A stretch of DNA of 64,000 nucleotides. Origin: Hordeum vulgare subsp. vulgare (lineage: Eukaryota; Streptophyta; Magnoliopsida; Poales; Poaceae). The position numbers and the translations under genes were made by a program. The DNA lies in assembly GCF_904849725.1 (NCBI RefSeq), contig NC_058524.1:352343823-352407822 (forward strand), in the 5' to 3' direction. The notes below the pieces were generated by a model. The model worked only from the letters and a program-made list of their open reading frames with translations. It searched no databases and had not been told where the DNA came from. Shown here piece after piece: positions 11,564 to 22,448 of the stretch (the first letter of the stretch is position 1; each line of letters begins with the position of its first letter).

Positions 11564-12931
11564 CTTGAGAAACTGCAGGCTAATCCTTTTACACGATATG
11601 GATCATCACATCTAGACTTGCATCTAATCTATGTAGATGAAGTTTGTGGTTTATTTAAGCTTGCAGGTTTGCCCGAGGATGAGGTAAAGAAGAAAGTCTT
11701 TCCTTTATCTTTGAAGGATAAGGCGTTGACATGGTATAGGCTATGTGATGATACTGGATCATGGGACTACAATCGGTTGAAATTGGTATTTCATCAAAAG
11801 TTTTATCCTATGCATTTAGTACATCGTGATCGAAATTATATTTATAACTTTTGGCCTCGTGAGAGGGAAAGCATAGCTCAATCTTGGGGGAGGCTTAAAT
11901 CAATGCTATATTCATGCCCCAATCATGAGCTCTCGAGAGAAATTATCACTCAAAACTTTTATGCTCGGCTTTCTCATGAAGATCGTACCATGCTTGACAC
12001 TTCTTGTACCGGTTCTTTTATGAAAAAAGATGTTGACCACAAGTGGAATTTATTGGAAAGAATCAAACGTAACTCTGAAGATTGGGAGCTTGAAGAAGGT
12101 AAGGAGTCAGGTATGAATTTCCAGTTTGATTGCGTTAAATCTTTTGTTGAAACGAACACTTCGAGAGATTTTAGAGCTAAGTATGGACTTGACTCTGAGA
12201 TAGTAGCTTCTCTATGTGCATCTTTTGCTGCTCATATTGATCTTCCCAAAGAGAAGTGGTTCAAGTATCATCCTCCTATAGAAGTCAACATAGTTAAACC
12301 CAATCTAGTTGAAGAGAAAGTCATTGCCTACAATGATCCTATTGGTCCTTGTGCCTACACTAAGAAACCACCTTACCCTGCTAGGAAAAAGGATTATTCT
12401 AAAGCTCCAACTGTGATACGTAGGGGTTACATTAGACCACTTGCACTCCCTGAGGAAATTAGAGTTGAACCTAGTGTTTCTATTATCAAAGATCTCTTAG
12501 CCGAAGACATAGACGGGCATGTTATCAAATTCTGTCAGGACTCCGCTAGAATTGCTAAACCTCACGCGAAAGACAAATACGGACCTGTAGTTGGCCTGTC
12601 CATTGTTTCTGTCAAGATAGGAGATCAGTGTTATCATGGTTTATGTGATATGGGTGGTAGTGTTAGTGCAATACCCCGGTCCCTATATGATGAAATCAAA
12701 GATGAGATTGCACCTGCTGAGTTAGAACCCATTGATGTCACTATTTCGCTAGCTAATAGAGACACTATCTGCCCTGTGGGAATTGTGAGAGACGTAGAAG
12801 TCTTGTGTGGTAAGATGAAGTATCCTACTGATTTCCTCGTCCTTGCTACTGCACAAGATAGCTTTTGTCCCATCATATTTGGTAGACCCTTTCTCAACAC
12901 TGTCAATGCTCATATTGATTGGATTAAATAG
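11564..12931 (+). pseudogene. gag: gypsy-1 gag (main part) and protease
   Basis: Continuation of gag after the solo LTR. A Retrotrans_gag-like core is seen near 11650-12060 (tryptophan-rich WYRLCDD, FHQKFYP and WGRLKSM segments). An aspartic protease follows near 12560-12930 with the active-site segment DMGGS at 12647 and a downstream ILGRPFLN-like block (IIFGRPFLN). No CCHC knuckle is evident between them. Gag builds the particle; the protease cuts the polyprotein. The frame is closed by TAG at 12929-12931, one C-to-T step from a Gln codon, and reopens in the same phase. Confidence 0.9.
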
Positions 12932-14680
12932 ACTATCACTGTTAGTTTCGAGGGTGTGTCTCATGAATTTAAATTCTCCAAGTTTGGAAGACAACCCCAT
13001 GAAAAAGACTCGTCTGGTAGGGATGAAATCATTGCTCTTGCCTCTATTGCCGTGCCTCCTACGGATCCTTTAGAGCAATATCTGCTTGAGCATGAAAATG
13101 ATATGCATATGGATGAAAGATATGAGATAGATAAAATTGTTTTAGAACAATATCCTATTCTTAAGAATAATCTGTCTATTAAACTGCTTGGGGATCCTCC
13201 CCCACCAAAGGGTGATCCTGTGTTCGAGCTAAAACAGTTACCAGCTACACTTAAGTATGCCTATCTTGATGAGAAGGAGATATATCCAGTTATTATTAGT
13301 GCTCACCTCTCGAATCATGAAGAGAAGAAGTTATTAAAAACTTTGAGGAAGCACCGTGCTGCTATTGGATATACTCTTGATGATCTTAAGGGTATTAGTC
13401 CCACTCTATGTCAGCACAAGATTAAAACCGATCCTGAATTCAAACTAGTTGCTGATCATCAACGGAGATTAAATCCTAGGATGAAAGAGGTCGTGAGAAA
13501 AGAAATATTCAACCTTCTAGAAGCGGGAATCATTTATCCTGTTTCTCATAGTGATTGGGTAAGTCCAATGCATTGCGTACCCAAGAAGGGAGGTATCACC
13601 ATCGTTCCTAATGATAAGAATGAACTAATACCACAGAGGATTATTACTGGCTATAGGATGGTGATAGACTTCCGGAAACTGAACAAGGCAACCAAAAAAG
13701 ACCATTATCCTTTGCCGTTTATCGACCAAATGCTAGAAAGGCTATCTAAACACACGCACTTCTGCTTTCTATACGGTTATTCAGGTTTCTCGCAAATACC
13801 TGTTGCACAATCTGATCAGGAGAAAACCACTTTCACCTGCCCTTTTGGCACCTTTGCTTATAGACGTATGCCTTTTGTCTTATGCAATGCACCTGCCACC
13901 TTTCAAAGATGTATGATGGCTATATTCTCTGACTTTTGTGAAAAGATTGTTGAGGTTTTCATGGATGATTTCTCCGTTTACGGTTCTTCCTTTGACGATT
14001 GCCTCAGCAACCTTGATCGAGTCTTACATAGATGCAAAGATACCAACTTCGTCTTGAACTGGGAGAAGTGCCACTTCATGGTTAATGAAGGCATCGTTTT
14101 AGGACACAAAATCTCTGAGAAAGGCATTGAAGTTGATAAGGCTAAGGTTGATGCAATTGAGAAAATGCCTTGCCCCACAGATATCAGAGGTATACGAAGT
14201 TTCCTAGGTCATGCTGGTTTCTATAGAAGGTTCATTAAAGACTTCTCTAAGATTTCTAGGCCTCTTACCAACCTCTTGCAGAAGGATGTTCCGTTTGTTT
14301 TTGATGAGGATTGTGAGGAAGCTTTCGAAATACTTAAGAAGGCCTTGATAACCGCACCTATTGTTCAACCACCTGATTGGAACTTGCCCTTTGAAATCAT
14401 GTGCGATGCTAGTGATTATGTTGTTGGTGTTGTTCTAGTACAAAGAGTTGACAAGAAGTTGAATGCCATTCACTACGCTAGTATAACTCTAGACAGTGCC
14501 CAAAGAAACTATGCCACTATGGAGAAGGAATTTTTAGCAGTCGTGTTTGCATGTGAAAAGTTCAGATCTTATATAGTTGAATCCAAAGTCATTATTCACT
14601 CTGATCATGCTGCTATTAAGTACCTTATTGAGAAGAAGGACGCTAAGCCTAGGCTAATCAGATGGGTTCTCCTTCTATAG
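12932..14680 (+). pseudogene. pol: gypsy-1 reverse transcriptase and RNase H (start)
   Basis: Same phase as gag. Reverse transcriptase runs about 13190-14240: the [11 protein letters not shown] block, the FMDD form of the catalytic YxDD box at 13958-13969, and the [16 protein letters not shown] block near 14200 are present. The first catalytic aspartate, expected in the LDGYSGF block, is Tyr here (TAC at 13772-13774), which should inactivate the enzyme. RNase H begins near 14385 (MCDASD) and includes the [10 protein letters not shown] block. The stop TAG at 14678-14680 is a C-to-T step from CAG. The domain order PR-RT-RH-INT defines Ty3/gypsy. Confidence 0.93.
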
Positions 14681-15583
14681 GAGTTTGATTTGCACGTTGT
14701 TGACCGAAAGGGTGCTGATAACCCTGTAGCAGATAATTTGTCCAGGCTAGAGAATGTCCTTGATGACCCACGACCTATTGATGACAGCTTTCCCGATGAG
14801 TAATTGAATGTCATCAACACTTCACATAGTGCACCGTGGTATCCTGATTACACAAACTATATCGTAGCCAAATACATACAACCCAGTTTCACCTACCAGC
14901 AAAAGAATAAATTCTTCTTTGATTTGAGACACCACTTTTGGGATGATCCTCACCTTTATAAGGAAGGAGTAGATGGTGTTATTAGACGTTGTGTGCCTGA
15001 ACATGAACAGGGGCAGATCCTGCAGAAGTGTCATTCCAAAGCCTACGGAGGACACCATGCTAGAGATAGAACTGCTCATAAGGTATTGCAATCAGGTTTC
15101 TATTGGCCCACTCTCTTCAAGGATGCCCGTAAGTTTGTCTTGTCTTGTGACGAATGCCAAAGAATAGGGAACATCAGTAAACGTCAGGAAATGCCTATGA
15201 ACTATTCACTTGTCATTGAACCATTTGATGTCTGGGGCTATGATTATATGGGACCCTTCCCGAGTTCCAATGGGTATACTCACATCTTAGTTGTTGTTGA
15301 TTACGTCACTAAGTGGATAGAATCTATCCCCACTAGAAATGCTGATCATCACACCTATATTAAGATGCTTAAAGAAGTCATTTTCCCAAGATTTGGAGTC
15401 CCTAGATATCTGATGACTGATGGCGGTTCACACTTCATTCGTGGTGTTTTCCGCAAGATGCTCGCTAAGTATGATGTCAACCATAGAGTTGCATCTCCTT
15501 ATCATCCTCAGTCTAGTGGTCAAGTGGAGTTGAGTAATAGGGAGATCAAATTGATCTTACAAAAGACTGTCAATAGATCTTGA
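14681..15583 (+). pseudogene. pol: gypsy-1 RNase H tail and integrase (zinc finger and core)
   Basis: Still the same phase. A short RNase H tail leads to a stop TAA at 14801-14803, then integrase: HHCC zinc finger about 15028-15165 (ending CDECQRIG) and the catalytic core with all three acidic residues in view (YDYMGP near 15240, MTDGGSHF near 15415, Glu of the [10 protein letters not shown] block near 15525). Integrase would join the cDNA to host DNA. The stop TGA at 15581-15583 is one C-to-T step from CGA. No frameshift is needed anywhere in this pol. Confidence 0.92.
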
Positions 15584-16216
15584 AAGAATTGGTCTAGCAA
15601 ACTTGACGATGCACTATGCGCTTATAGGACTGCTTATAAGAATCCCATCGGCATGTCGCCGTATAAAATGCTTTACGGTAAGGCTTGTCATTTACCTCTT
15701 GAGCTAGAACACAAAGCTTATTGGGCAATCAAAGATCTCAACTTCGATTTCAAACTTTCCGGTGAGAAGCGGTTGTTTGATATCAGCTCATTAGATGAAT
15801 GGAGGGCCCAGTCATATGAGAATGCCAAGTTGTTCAAGGAAAAGGTTAAGAGATGGCATGATAAAAGAATACAAAAACGAGAGTTCAATGTAGGTGATTA
15901 TGTCCTGCTATACAATTCTCGCTTAAGATTCTTCGTAGGCAAGCTTCTCTCTAAATGGGAAGGTCCCTACGTTGTCGAGGAAGTATATCGTTCCGGTGCC
16001 ATAAAAATCGATAACACGGAAGGTAATTTTCCTAGAGTGGTAAATGGGCAAAGAATCAAGAATTATATCTCTGGTACTCCCATAAATGTTGAGGCCAATA
16101 TAATCAATATCATAACTCCAGAGGAGTACATAAGGGATGTTTATCAGCCTGTTTCAGACTCTGAAAATGAAGAGGTATGTGTTTCGGTAAGTAATTGGAC
16201 TCCAAAACTTTTCTAG
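15584..16216 (+). pseudogene. pol: gypsy-1 integrase C-terminal part
   Basis: Same phase after the TGA. It contains the GMSPYKMLYGKACHLP block, the helical linker and a GKLLSKWEGPYVVEEVY-type C-terminal beta domain. I see no clear chromodomain after it. The frame ends at a natural-looking TAG at 16214-16216, which I take as the true gag-pol stop because the non-coding segment and the LTR-like module begin directly afterwards. Confidence 0.9.
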
Positions 16217-16235
16217 TAGGAATTTTTTTCCATTT

Positions 16236-16440
16236 TGGAATTTATGGAAAAATAGAAAAATAAAAAGCAGTCCGGAGAACGCACGAGGCGGCCACAAGCT
16301 TGGTAGCCGCGGCTACAGGGCTTGTGGGCACCTCGTGTGCCTCCCGGACTCCGTTTTCTTGCGGAGCACTCCTTCTGGTCTAGAAAAAATCATTATATAT
16401 ACGGCCAAGGGTTTTGATCTCCGTATCGCACAGTTTTCCT
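16236..16440 (+). promoter_or_regulatory. Internal LTR-like module of gypsy-1 with hairpin and TATA box
   Basis: Positions 16285-16335 resemble the GC-rich U3 segment of the element's own LTR (7585-7650), including the outer CACAAGC / GCTTGTG arms. The hairpin is longer here: arms can be extended over about 16268-16352 and its centre is the perfect palindrome GTAGCCGCGGCTAC. A TATATATA box follows at 16394-16401, about 85 nt before the next ORF. I infer an internal promoter for ORF2; this is not shown by sequence alone. Confidence 0.6.
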
Positions 16441-16485
16441 CTGTTTTTTGTTTCGAGCTTGTTTTTGTTGCAGATCTAGATCTTC

Positions 16486-17004
16486 ATGACTTCCCCAAAA
16501 GGTCCTAAGGACAAGATCTTCGAGAAGGTCATCAATCCCTACCTCACGGAAGTGCTACAACACCCTCAATCTATTGACATGCATGAGGGGATGTTGCACA
16601 TCCGTGATGTTAAGAGGCCTAAGAAGACCGGAAACATGGAGACGAGGCTCGAAGCAATGGAGCAACAAGTCTTCAAGTGCCAAGGGATGGTGGAGCGTGG
16701 ACTCAACACCAACCACATGATGATCACGGAGTTCACAAACAAGCACAAGATGGATGCCAATGACATTGGGAAGCACCTCTCCAGGCTCTATGACATGGTT
16801 GATCACCTCCAGGGCCAGATCTATGACCTGCAGATTCAAAACTGTGAGTATGAGTATAGATTTAAATCAATACGGTTGGTTGCAGATTTGAGGATTCCGG
16901 TGACTCGTTCATCTTGCCATGATGGAGCACCTATGCCTTGGAAGACGGAGGATCAAACTCATGTTGCAACTCGACCACCATCACCACCAAAGGAAGACAA
17001 CTAA
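16486..17004 (+). CDS. gypsy-1 ORF2, coiled-coil protein (172 aa)
   Basis: Uninterrupted ORF in the position where some plant gypsy elements carry an extra or env-like gene. A pyrimidine-rich stretch ending GTTGCAG at 16467-16473 looks like a 3' splice site 12 nt before the ATG. Residues about 45-125 have heptad-like spacing of Leu, Met and Ile (METRLEAMEQQVFK, KHLSRLYDMVDHLQ) and suggest a coiled coil. No signal peptide or membrane segment is visible, so an envelope role is unlikely. Function unknown. It is intact while gag-pol has four stops. Confidence 0.6.
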   Translation: MTSPKGPKDKIFEKVINPYLTEVLQHPQSIDMHEGMLHIRDVKRPKKTGNMETRLEAMEQQVFKCQGMVERGLNTNHMMITEFTNKHKMDANDIGKHLSRLYDMVDHLQGQIYDLQIQNCEYEYRFKSIRLVADLRIPVTRSSCHDGAPMPWKTEDQTHVATRPPSPPKEDN

Positions 17005-18511
17005 GCATTGGTATGGGGAACTTCCTTGGTTTGTGCCAAGCTTGGGGGAGTTGCCCTGGTATCGTATCACCTTTATATCTTTTGCTTTTACCTTTCTTTT
17101 AGTTTTTTCTTTTTCAGTTTTTACTTTCTTCTCTTAGTGGGATAAGTCTTTAGTGTTGAGTTTGAGTCTTTTGCCTTGTGTCTCCCCCAATGTATTCGAG
17201 CTTGCGAGCTATATAATAAAGAGTATCTTAGTCAAGGGCTTTGTTTTATGCCGTGATCAAAAGTATGAAAAGAACGATAGCATGAAAGATCATGAGATGA
17301 TCTTATGGAAAGTGATAGCTTCACATATAACAACTATGATGATTGAAACTTGTTGAGAATAGACCAACATAGACCCCAGTCATTGTTGCAATTAATAAGA
17401 AGTAATAAGGAAAGAGAGGTTCACATATAAATATATCATCTTAGACACTTTCTACAATTGTGAGCACTCACCAAACTATTACATGCTTAGAAGTAGATGT
17501 TGGACAAGAAAGACAACGTAATGAATTGTGTTTGCTTGATTCCAAACAATGTTATATGTCTCGAGATCCCTTAGCATGTGACGATTGCTTCCACCTCATA
17601 TTAGCCAAAATTTCCGTAATAAGTAGAAATACTACTTGTGCATCCATAAACTTTAAACCCAGATTTGCCATGAGAGTCCACCATACCTACCTATGGATTG
17701 CGTAAGATCCTTCAAGTAAGTTGACATCGGTGCAAGCAATAAAAAGAATGTATGATCTATTAGTGTGTGGAAAATAAGCTTTATACGAACCTGTGATGAG
17801 GAAGACATAAAAGCGACAGACTACACAATAAAGTTCTTTATCACAGGAGGCAATATAAAGTGACGTTCGTCCGCACTAAGAGGACACGCATCCAAACCTC
17901 AAAAGCGCATGACAACCTCTGCTTCCCTCTACGAAGGGCCTATCTTGTACCTTTACCTTTTTTCCTTGTGAAAGTCATGGTGATCAACACCAATTCCCTT
18001 TTCCTTCTTCATCTTGGTGAACGTCATATGCTGGGGAAAGATCTATATTCTCATATCAACTTGGAGATGAGTACTTATGCTTTATTATTCTTACCCTTGA
18101 GGTAAATGGTTGGGAGGCAAAATTATAACCCCCTATCTTTCTCTGTGTCCAACTGAAACTTTGATGCCATGAGTACCACGTGAGTTGTAACAACTGTGGA
18201 AAACAAAAGAGTTGATTGAGTGTGTGGATTTGCTTTACAAGCTCTTATTTGATTGTTCCTGATGTTATGACAAATTGCAATTCCTTCAATGACTACGGAC
18301 TGTTGTTGGCTACTTCTCAGTAAGGTTTTTGATTCATACTTTGCTTTGTGAAGGAATTGTTACTTTCCCATAAGAATCTTTATGATATATTGCTGTGCTA
18401 TGTGTGATCATGATGCCCTCATGTCTGTATTATGTTTTATCGACACCTTCATCCCTGAACATGTGGACATGTTTATGGATCTTGGTTTTCGCTTGAGGAC
18501 AAGCGAGGTCT
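17005..18511 (+). mobile_element. gypsy-1 3' non-coding region
   Basis: About 1.5 kb between ORF2 and the polypurine tract with no convincing ORF. It contains several short blocks shared with the same region of gypsy-2, notably 17668-17694 and the GCTTCCCTCT-type block near 17920. The last 45 bp before the LTR (GCTTGAGGACAAGC type) are also shared. Confidence 0.75.
17668..17694 (+). other. 27-nt conserved non-coding block
   Basis: Identical over 27 nt to 46442-46468 in gypsy-2 although the flanks have diverged. Core: GAGAGTCCACCATACCTACC. It lies about 0.83 kb upstream of the polypurine tract. Role unknown; an RNA-level signal is the simplest guess. Confidence 0.8.
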
Positions 18512-18524
18512 AAGCTTGGGGGAG
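18512..18524 (+). other. Polypurine tract of gypsy-1
   Basis: AAGCTTGGGGGAG directly before the 3' LTR; the same 13 bases precede the gypsy-2 3' LTR at 47443. Confidence 0.85.
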
Positions 18525-18525
18525 T

Positions 18526-20054
18526 TGATACGTCTATTTTGCATCATGCTTTCATGTTCATATTTATTGCTTTATGGACTGTTATTATACTTTGTGGTAC
18601 CGTACTTATGCCTTTTCTCTCTTATTTTGCAAGGTTTATTTGAAGAGGGAGAATACCGGCAGCTGGAATTCTGGACTGGAAAAGGAGCAAGTCTGAGTCC
18701 TCTATTCTGCGCAACTCCAAATGCCCTGAAAATCAACGTGGAATTTTTTGGGAATATATAAAAAATACTGGGCGAAAGAAGTGCCAGAGGGGAGCTGCGA
18801 GGGGCCCACAAGCCTGGTGGCCGCGACCTGCCCCCTGGCCACGGCTACAGGGCTTGTGGGCACCCTGGTGGCCCACTGGCCCCCCTCTTCTGCAATATGA
18901 AGGGTTTCGTCCAGAAAAAAATCAGGGCGGAGCTTTTTTGAGGAGGCGCCGCCGCCACGAGGCGGAACTTGAGCAAAACCAATCTAGAGCTCCGGCAGGA
19001 CGATCCTGCTAGGGAAACTTCCCTCCCGGAGGGGGAAATCATCGCCATCCTCATCACCAACACTCCTCTCATCGGACGGGACTCGTCTCCATCAACATCT
19101 TCATCAGCACCATCTCATCTCCAAACCCTGGTTCATCACTTGTAACCAACCTCCCTCTCGCGACTCCGATTGGTACTTGTAAGGTTGCTAGTAGTTTTGA
19201 TTACTCTTTGTAGTTGATGCTAGTTGGATTACTTGGTGGAAGAGTTTATGTTCAGATCCTTGATGCTACTCATTACACCTCTGGTCATGAATATGATTAT
19301 GCTTTGTGAGTAGTTACTTTTGTTCCTGAGGACATGGGATAAGTCATGCTAATAATAGTCATGTGAATTTGGTATTCGTTCGGTATTTTGATGTGTTGTA
19401 TGTTGTTTTCCTCTAGTGGTGTTATGTGAACGTCGACTACATAACACTTCACCATTATTTCGGCCTAGAGGAAGGCATTGGGGAGTAGTAAGTAGATGAT
19501 GGGTTGCTAGAGTGACAGAAGCATAAACCCCAGTCTATGTGTTGCTTCGTAAGGGGCTTATTTGGATCCACTAGTTTAATGCTATGGTTAGACGTTGTCT
19601 TAATTCTTATTTCGTAGTTGCGGATGCTTGCGAGAGGGGTTAATCATAAGTGGGATGCTTGCCATGTAAGGGCAGTACCCAAGCGCCGGTCCACCCACAT
19701 GTCAAACTATCAAAGTAATGAACGCGAATCATATGAACATGATGAAACTAGCATGACAGAAATTCCCGTGTGTCCTCGGGAGCGTTTTTCCTCCTATAAG
19801 ACTTTGTTCAGGCTTGTCCCTTGCTACAAAAGGGATTGGGCCACTTTGCTGCACCGTTTCTATTATTTCTTACTTGTTACTTTTCACCTGCTACGTTTCA
19901 CCTCACTACACCATCACTTGTTACCGCTACTTTCAGTGCTTGCAGTTATTACCTTGCTGAAAACCGTTTATCAAAGCCTTCTGCTCCTCATTGGGTTCGA
20001 CACTCTTACTTATCAAAAGGACTACGATTGATCCCCTATACTTGTGGGTCATCA
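18526..20054 (+). mobile_element. 3' LTR of gypsy-1 (1529 bp)
   Basis: TGATACGTCT...GTCATCA. Two positions of the U3 hairpin have CG-to-CA/TG changes here (18826-18845), fitting decay by cytosine deamination. Short ORFs mirror those in the 5' LTR. Confidence 0.93.
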
Positions 20055-20059
20055 AGCTT

Positions 20060-20662
20060 CGCGAGGAGATACTTGAGGAAACTTGGAACTCCAAAGAAGA
20101 AGGATGAACAACTTAGAATCGAGAATTGATATCATGGACAACGACGAAAGAAGGATTTAAATCACTTAGAAGAAAGAAGATCAATAATTATGTTATGCTT
20201 ATACTTCATCAAGTTAAATTTATGGCAATCAATATATTTGGCATACAACTTATTCTTCTTGAAAAGATTGAAGAGTAATAGCACAAACTTGAAGAAATCT
20301 TTAACAAACCATTGGTACAAATTCAGAACCGAATGAGGATACAAAGAATGAATGGAGATACATGAGAACGAACGGGTCATGATCCGCCTAACAAAAAACT
20401 TCAACAAGGTACCGGAATAATTGAGATATGAACTAAGAGACAAAAATTGAAAAGAATTTGAGAATGAAAGTTGAAAGTTAAGAAAGACGAAATCTTCTAA
20501 AATAATGGCTTCGAAGGATCTAGAAATGAATACAACACTGAAATGCTTTGGATAGATATGGAAGGAATTTCTTATGATCAATTTTTTTAATAGGATCACA
20601 ACAAGCTGACACGATGAATCTTCAAAAGAATGTAAAAATCTTCAGTGCAAAGAATGATGGCA
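20060..20662 (-). mobile_element. LARD-like internal domain, part 2
   Basis: About 0.6 kb of A/G-rich non-coding sequence between gypsy-1 and the copia element. The 145-codon minus ORF (20162-20599) is rich in Phe, Leu and Ser because the opposite strand is purine-rich; it has no recognizable domain. Confidence 0.75.
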
Positions 20663-20667
20663 AGAAG
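20663..20667. repeat. TSD AGAAG of the copia element (pair at 29437-29441)
   Basis: AGAAG precedes TGTTGGAAATATGCCC at 20668 and follows CCCCAACA at 29436. Confidence 0.93.
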
Positions 20668-22429
20668 TGTTGGAAATATGCCCTAGAGGCAATAATAAAA
20701 TAGTCAATATTCTATTTCCTATTTCAAGATAATTGTTTGTTATCCATGCTATACGTGTATTGAATGGAAACATAAATGCATGTGTGGATATATAGAAAAA
20801 ACAATCTCCCTAGTAACTCTCTAGTTGACTAGCCTGTTGATCAAGGATGGTTAATGTTTTCTAGCCATAGACAAGTGTTGTCACTTGATGACTGGATCAC
20901 ATCATTAGGAGAATGTTGTGATTGACAAGACCCAAACTATGAACGTAGCATATGATCGTGTAATTTTGTTGCTATTGTTTTCTGCATGTCAAGTGTACAT
21001 TCCTATGACCATGAGATCATGTGACTCACTCACACCGGAGGAATACTTTGTGTGTATCAAACGTCGCAACATAACTAGGTGACTATAAACGTGCTCTATA
21101 GGTATCTCCGAAGGTGTCCGTTGAGTTAGCATGGATCGAGACTAGGATTTGTCACTCCGTATAACGGAGATAATCTCGGGGCCCACTCGGTAATACAACA
21201 TCACAAACAAGCCTTGCAAGCAATGTGACTAAAGAGTTAGCCACGGGGTCTTGTATTGCGGAACGAGTAAAGAGACTTGCTGGTAATGAGATTGAAATAG
21301 GTATTGGGATACCCACGATCGAATCTCGGGCAAGTAACATACCAAAGGACAAAGGGTATATGAATCCTTGACATAGAGGTTAAACCGATAAGATCTTCGT
21401 AGAACATGTAGGATCTAATATGGGCGTCCAGGTCCCGCTATTGGATATTGACCGGATAGTGTCTCAGGTCATGTCAACCTAGTTCTAGAACCTGCAGGAT
21501 CTACACACTTAAAGTTCGGCGACGTTTCGGTATAGTTCAGTTGTAGGTGCTGGTCACCGAAGTTTCGTTCGGAGTCCTGGGTGAGATCCCGGACGTAACG
21601 GGGAGTTACGGTATGGTCCCGAAACAATGATTGATATATAGGAAGTTGGTGTTTGGATTCTAGAAGGATTTCATGCATTACCGTCAGTGTACTGGGATTG
21701 ACGAATGGGTTCTGGGGGTCCACCTGGTGGGCTCACCACTCCCCAAGGGGGGCACCTGGACTTGATGGTAGTGCAATAGCCATTGATGGGCTGACTAGTC
21801 AACCAAAGAAGGCTCATCATGAAAAAGGTGGAAAATCCAAAAGAGGTGGACAACTTCGAGAGGAGTCCTAATCCAAGTAGGATTTGAGGAGGACTCCTCC
21901 CCTCCTAGTTTGGCCGAGCCCAAGGGAGGCTCCCTTGGTGCGCAAGCCTACCCCCTCCTTCCTCCTATATATACTAGAGTTTTGAGGGTTTTTCAGACAC
22001 AATATTCAGCCACGTGCTACCCTCTCCTCTAGTTCGTAGTTCTTCCTCTAGATTGGATATCTACGGTGCTTAGGCGAAGCCCTGCAGGAATAGATCACCA
22101 CCATCACCGGCGCGCCGTCACGCTGCCGGAGAACTTATCTACTTCCCCTGTCTCTCTTGTTGGATCAAGAAGGCGGAGATCATCATCGAGCTGTACGTGT
22201 GCTGAACGCGGAGGTGCCGTCCGTTCGGTACTTGATTGGGACGGATCATGGGACGGCGGCGATTTGGATCGCGAAGACGTTCCACTACATCAACCGCGTT
22301 TATTAACACTTCCCCCTTAGCGATCTACAAGGGTATGTGGATCCAATCCCCCTCTCGTAGATGATCATCACCCTGATAGGTCTTCGTGTGCATACAGTTT
22401 TTTTGTTTCCCATGCAACGTTCCCCAACA
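20668..22429 (+). mobile_element. 5' LTR of the copia element (1762 bp)
   Basis: TGTTGG...CCAACA. A TATATATACT box lies near 21965-21974, followed by the GC-rich leader typical of this group. Small ORFs (22066-22320 and others) recur in the 3' LTR and are not genes. Confidence 0.92.
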
Positions 22430-22430
22430 G

Positions 22431-22448
22431 TGGCATCATGAGCTAGGT
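22431..22448 (+). promoter_or_regulatory. Primer binding site (degenerate initiator tRNA-Met)
   Basis: TGGCATCATGAGCTAGGT starts 2 nt after the 5' LTR. It differs at several positions from the usual TGGTATCAGAGC form, another sign of age. Confidence 0.75.

Larger units (their letters stand above)
7308..20054 (+). mobile_element. Gypsy-1: Ty3/gypsy element with gag-pol and a 3' ORF
   Basis: Full element with 5' LTR 7308-8838, tRNA-Asp primer site 8850-8867, one gag-pol frame from 8944 to 16216, an internal LTR-like segment near 16236-16440, a second ORF 16486-17004, a 1.5-kb 3' non-coding region, polypurine tract 18512-18524 and 3' LTR 18526-20054. It carries a solo LTR inside gag (9067-11558). 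My hand comparison of the first 410 bp of the two LTRs gives about 20 differences; later parts look closer. It is the youngest-looking large element in the left nest. The LTR resembles the Wham/Sabrina type; the name is unconfirmed. Confidence 0.93.

Noticed and set aside
16486..17004. Envelope gene in gypsy-1
   Set aside because: Position fits, but there is no signal peptide, no transmembrane segment and no Cys-rich region; the protein looks like a soluble coiled coil.
20162..20599. 145-codon minus ORF rich in Phe, Leu and Ser
   Set aside because: Produced by purine-rich non-coding LARD-like sequence on the opposite strand; it resembles a membrane protein only by composition.
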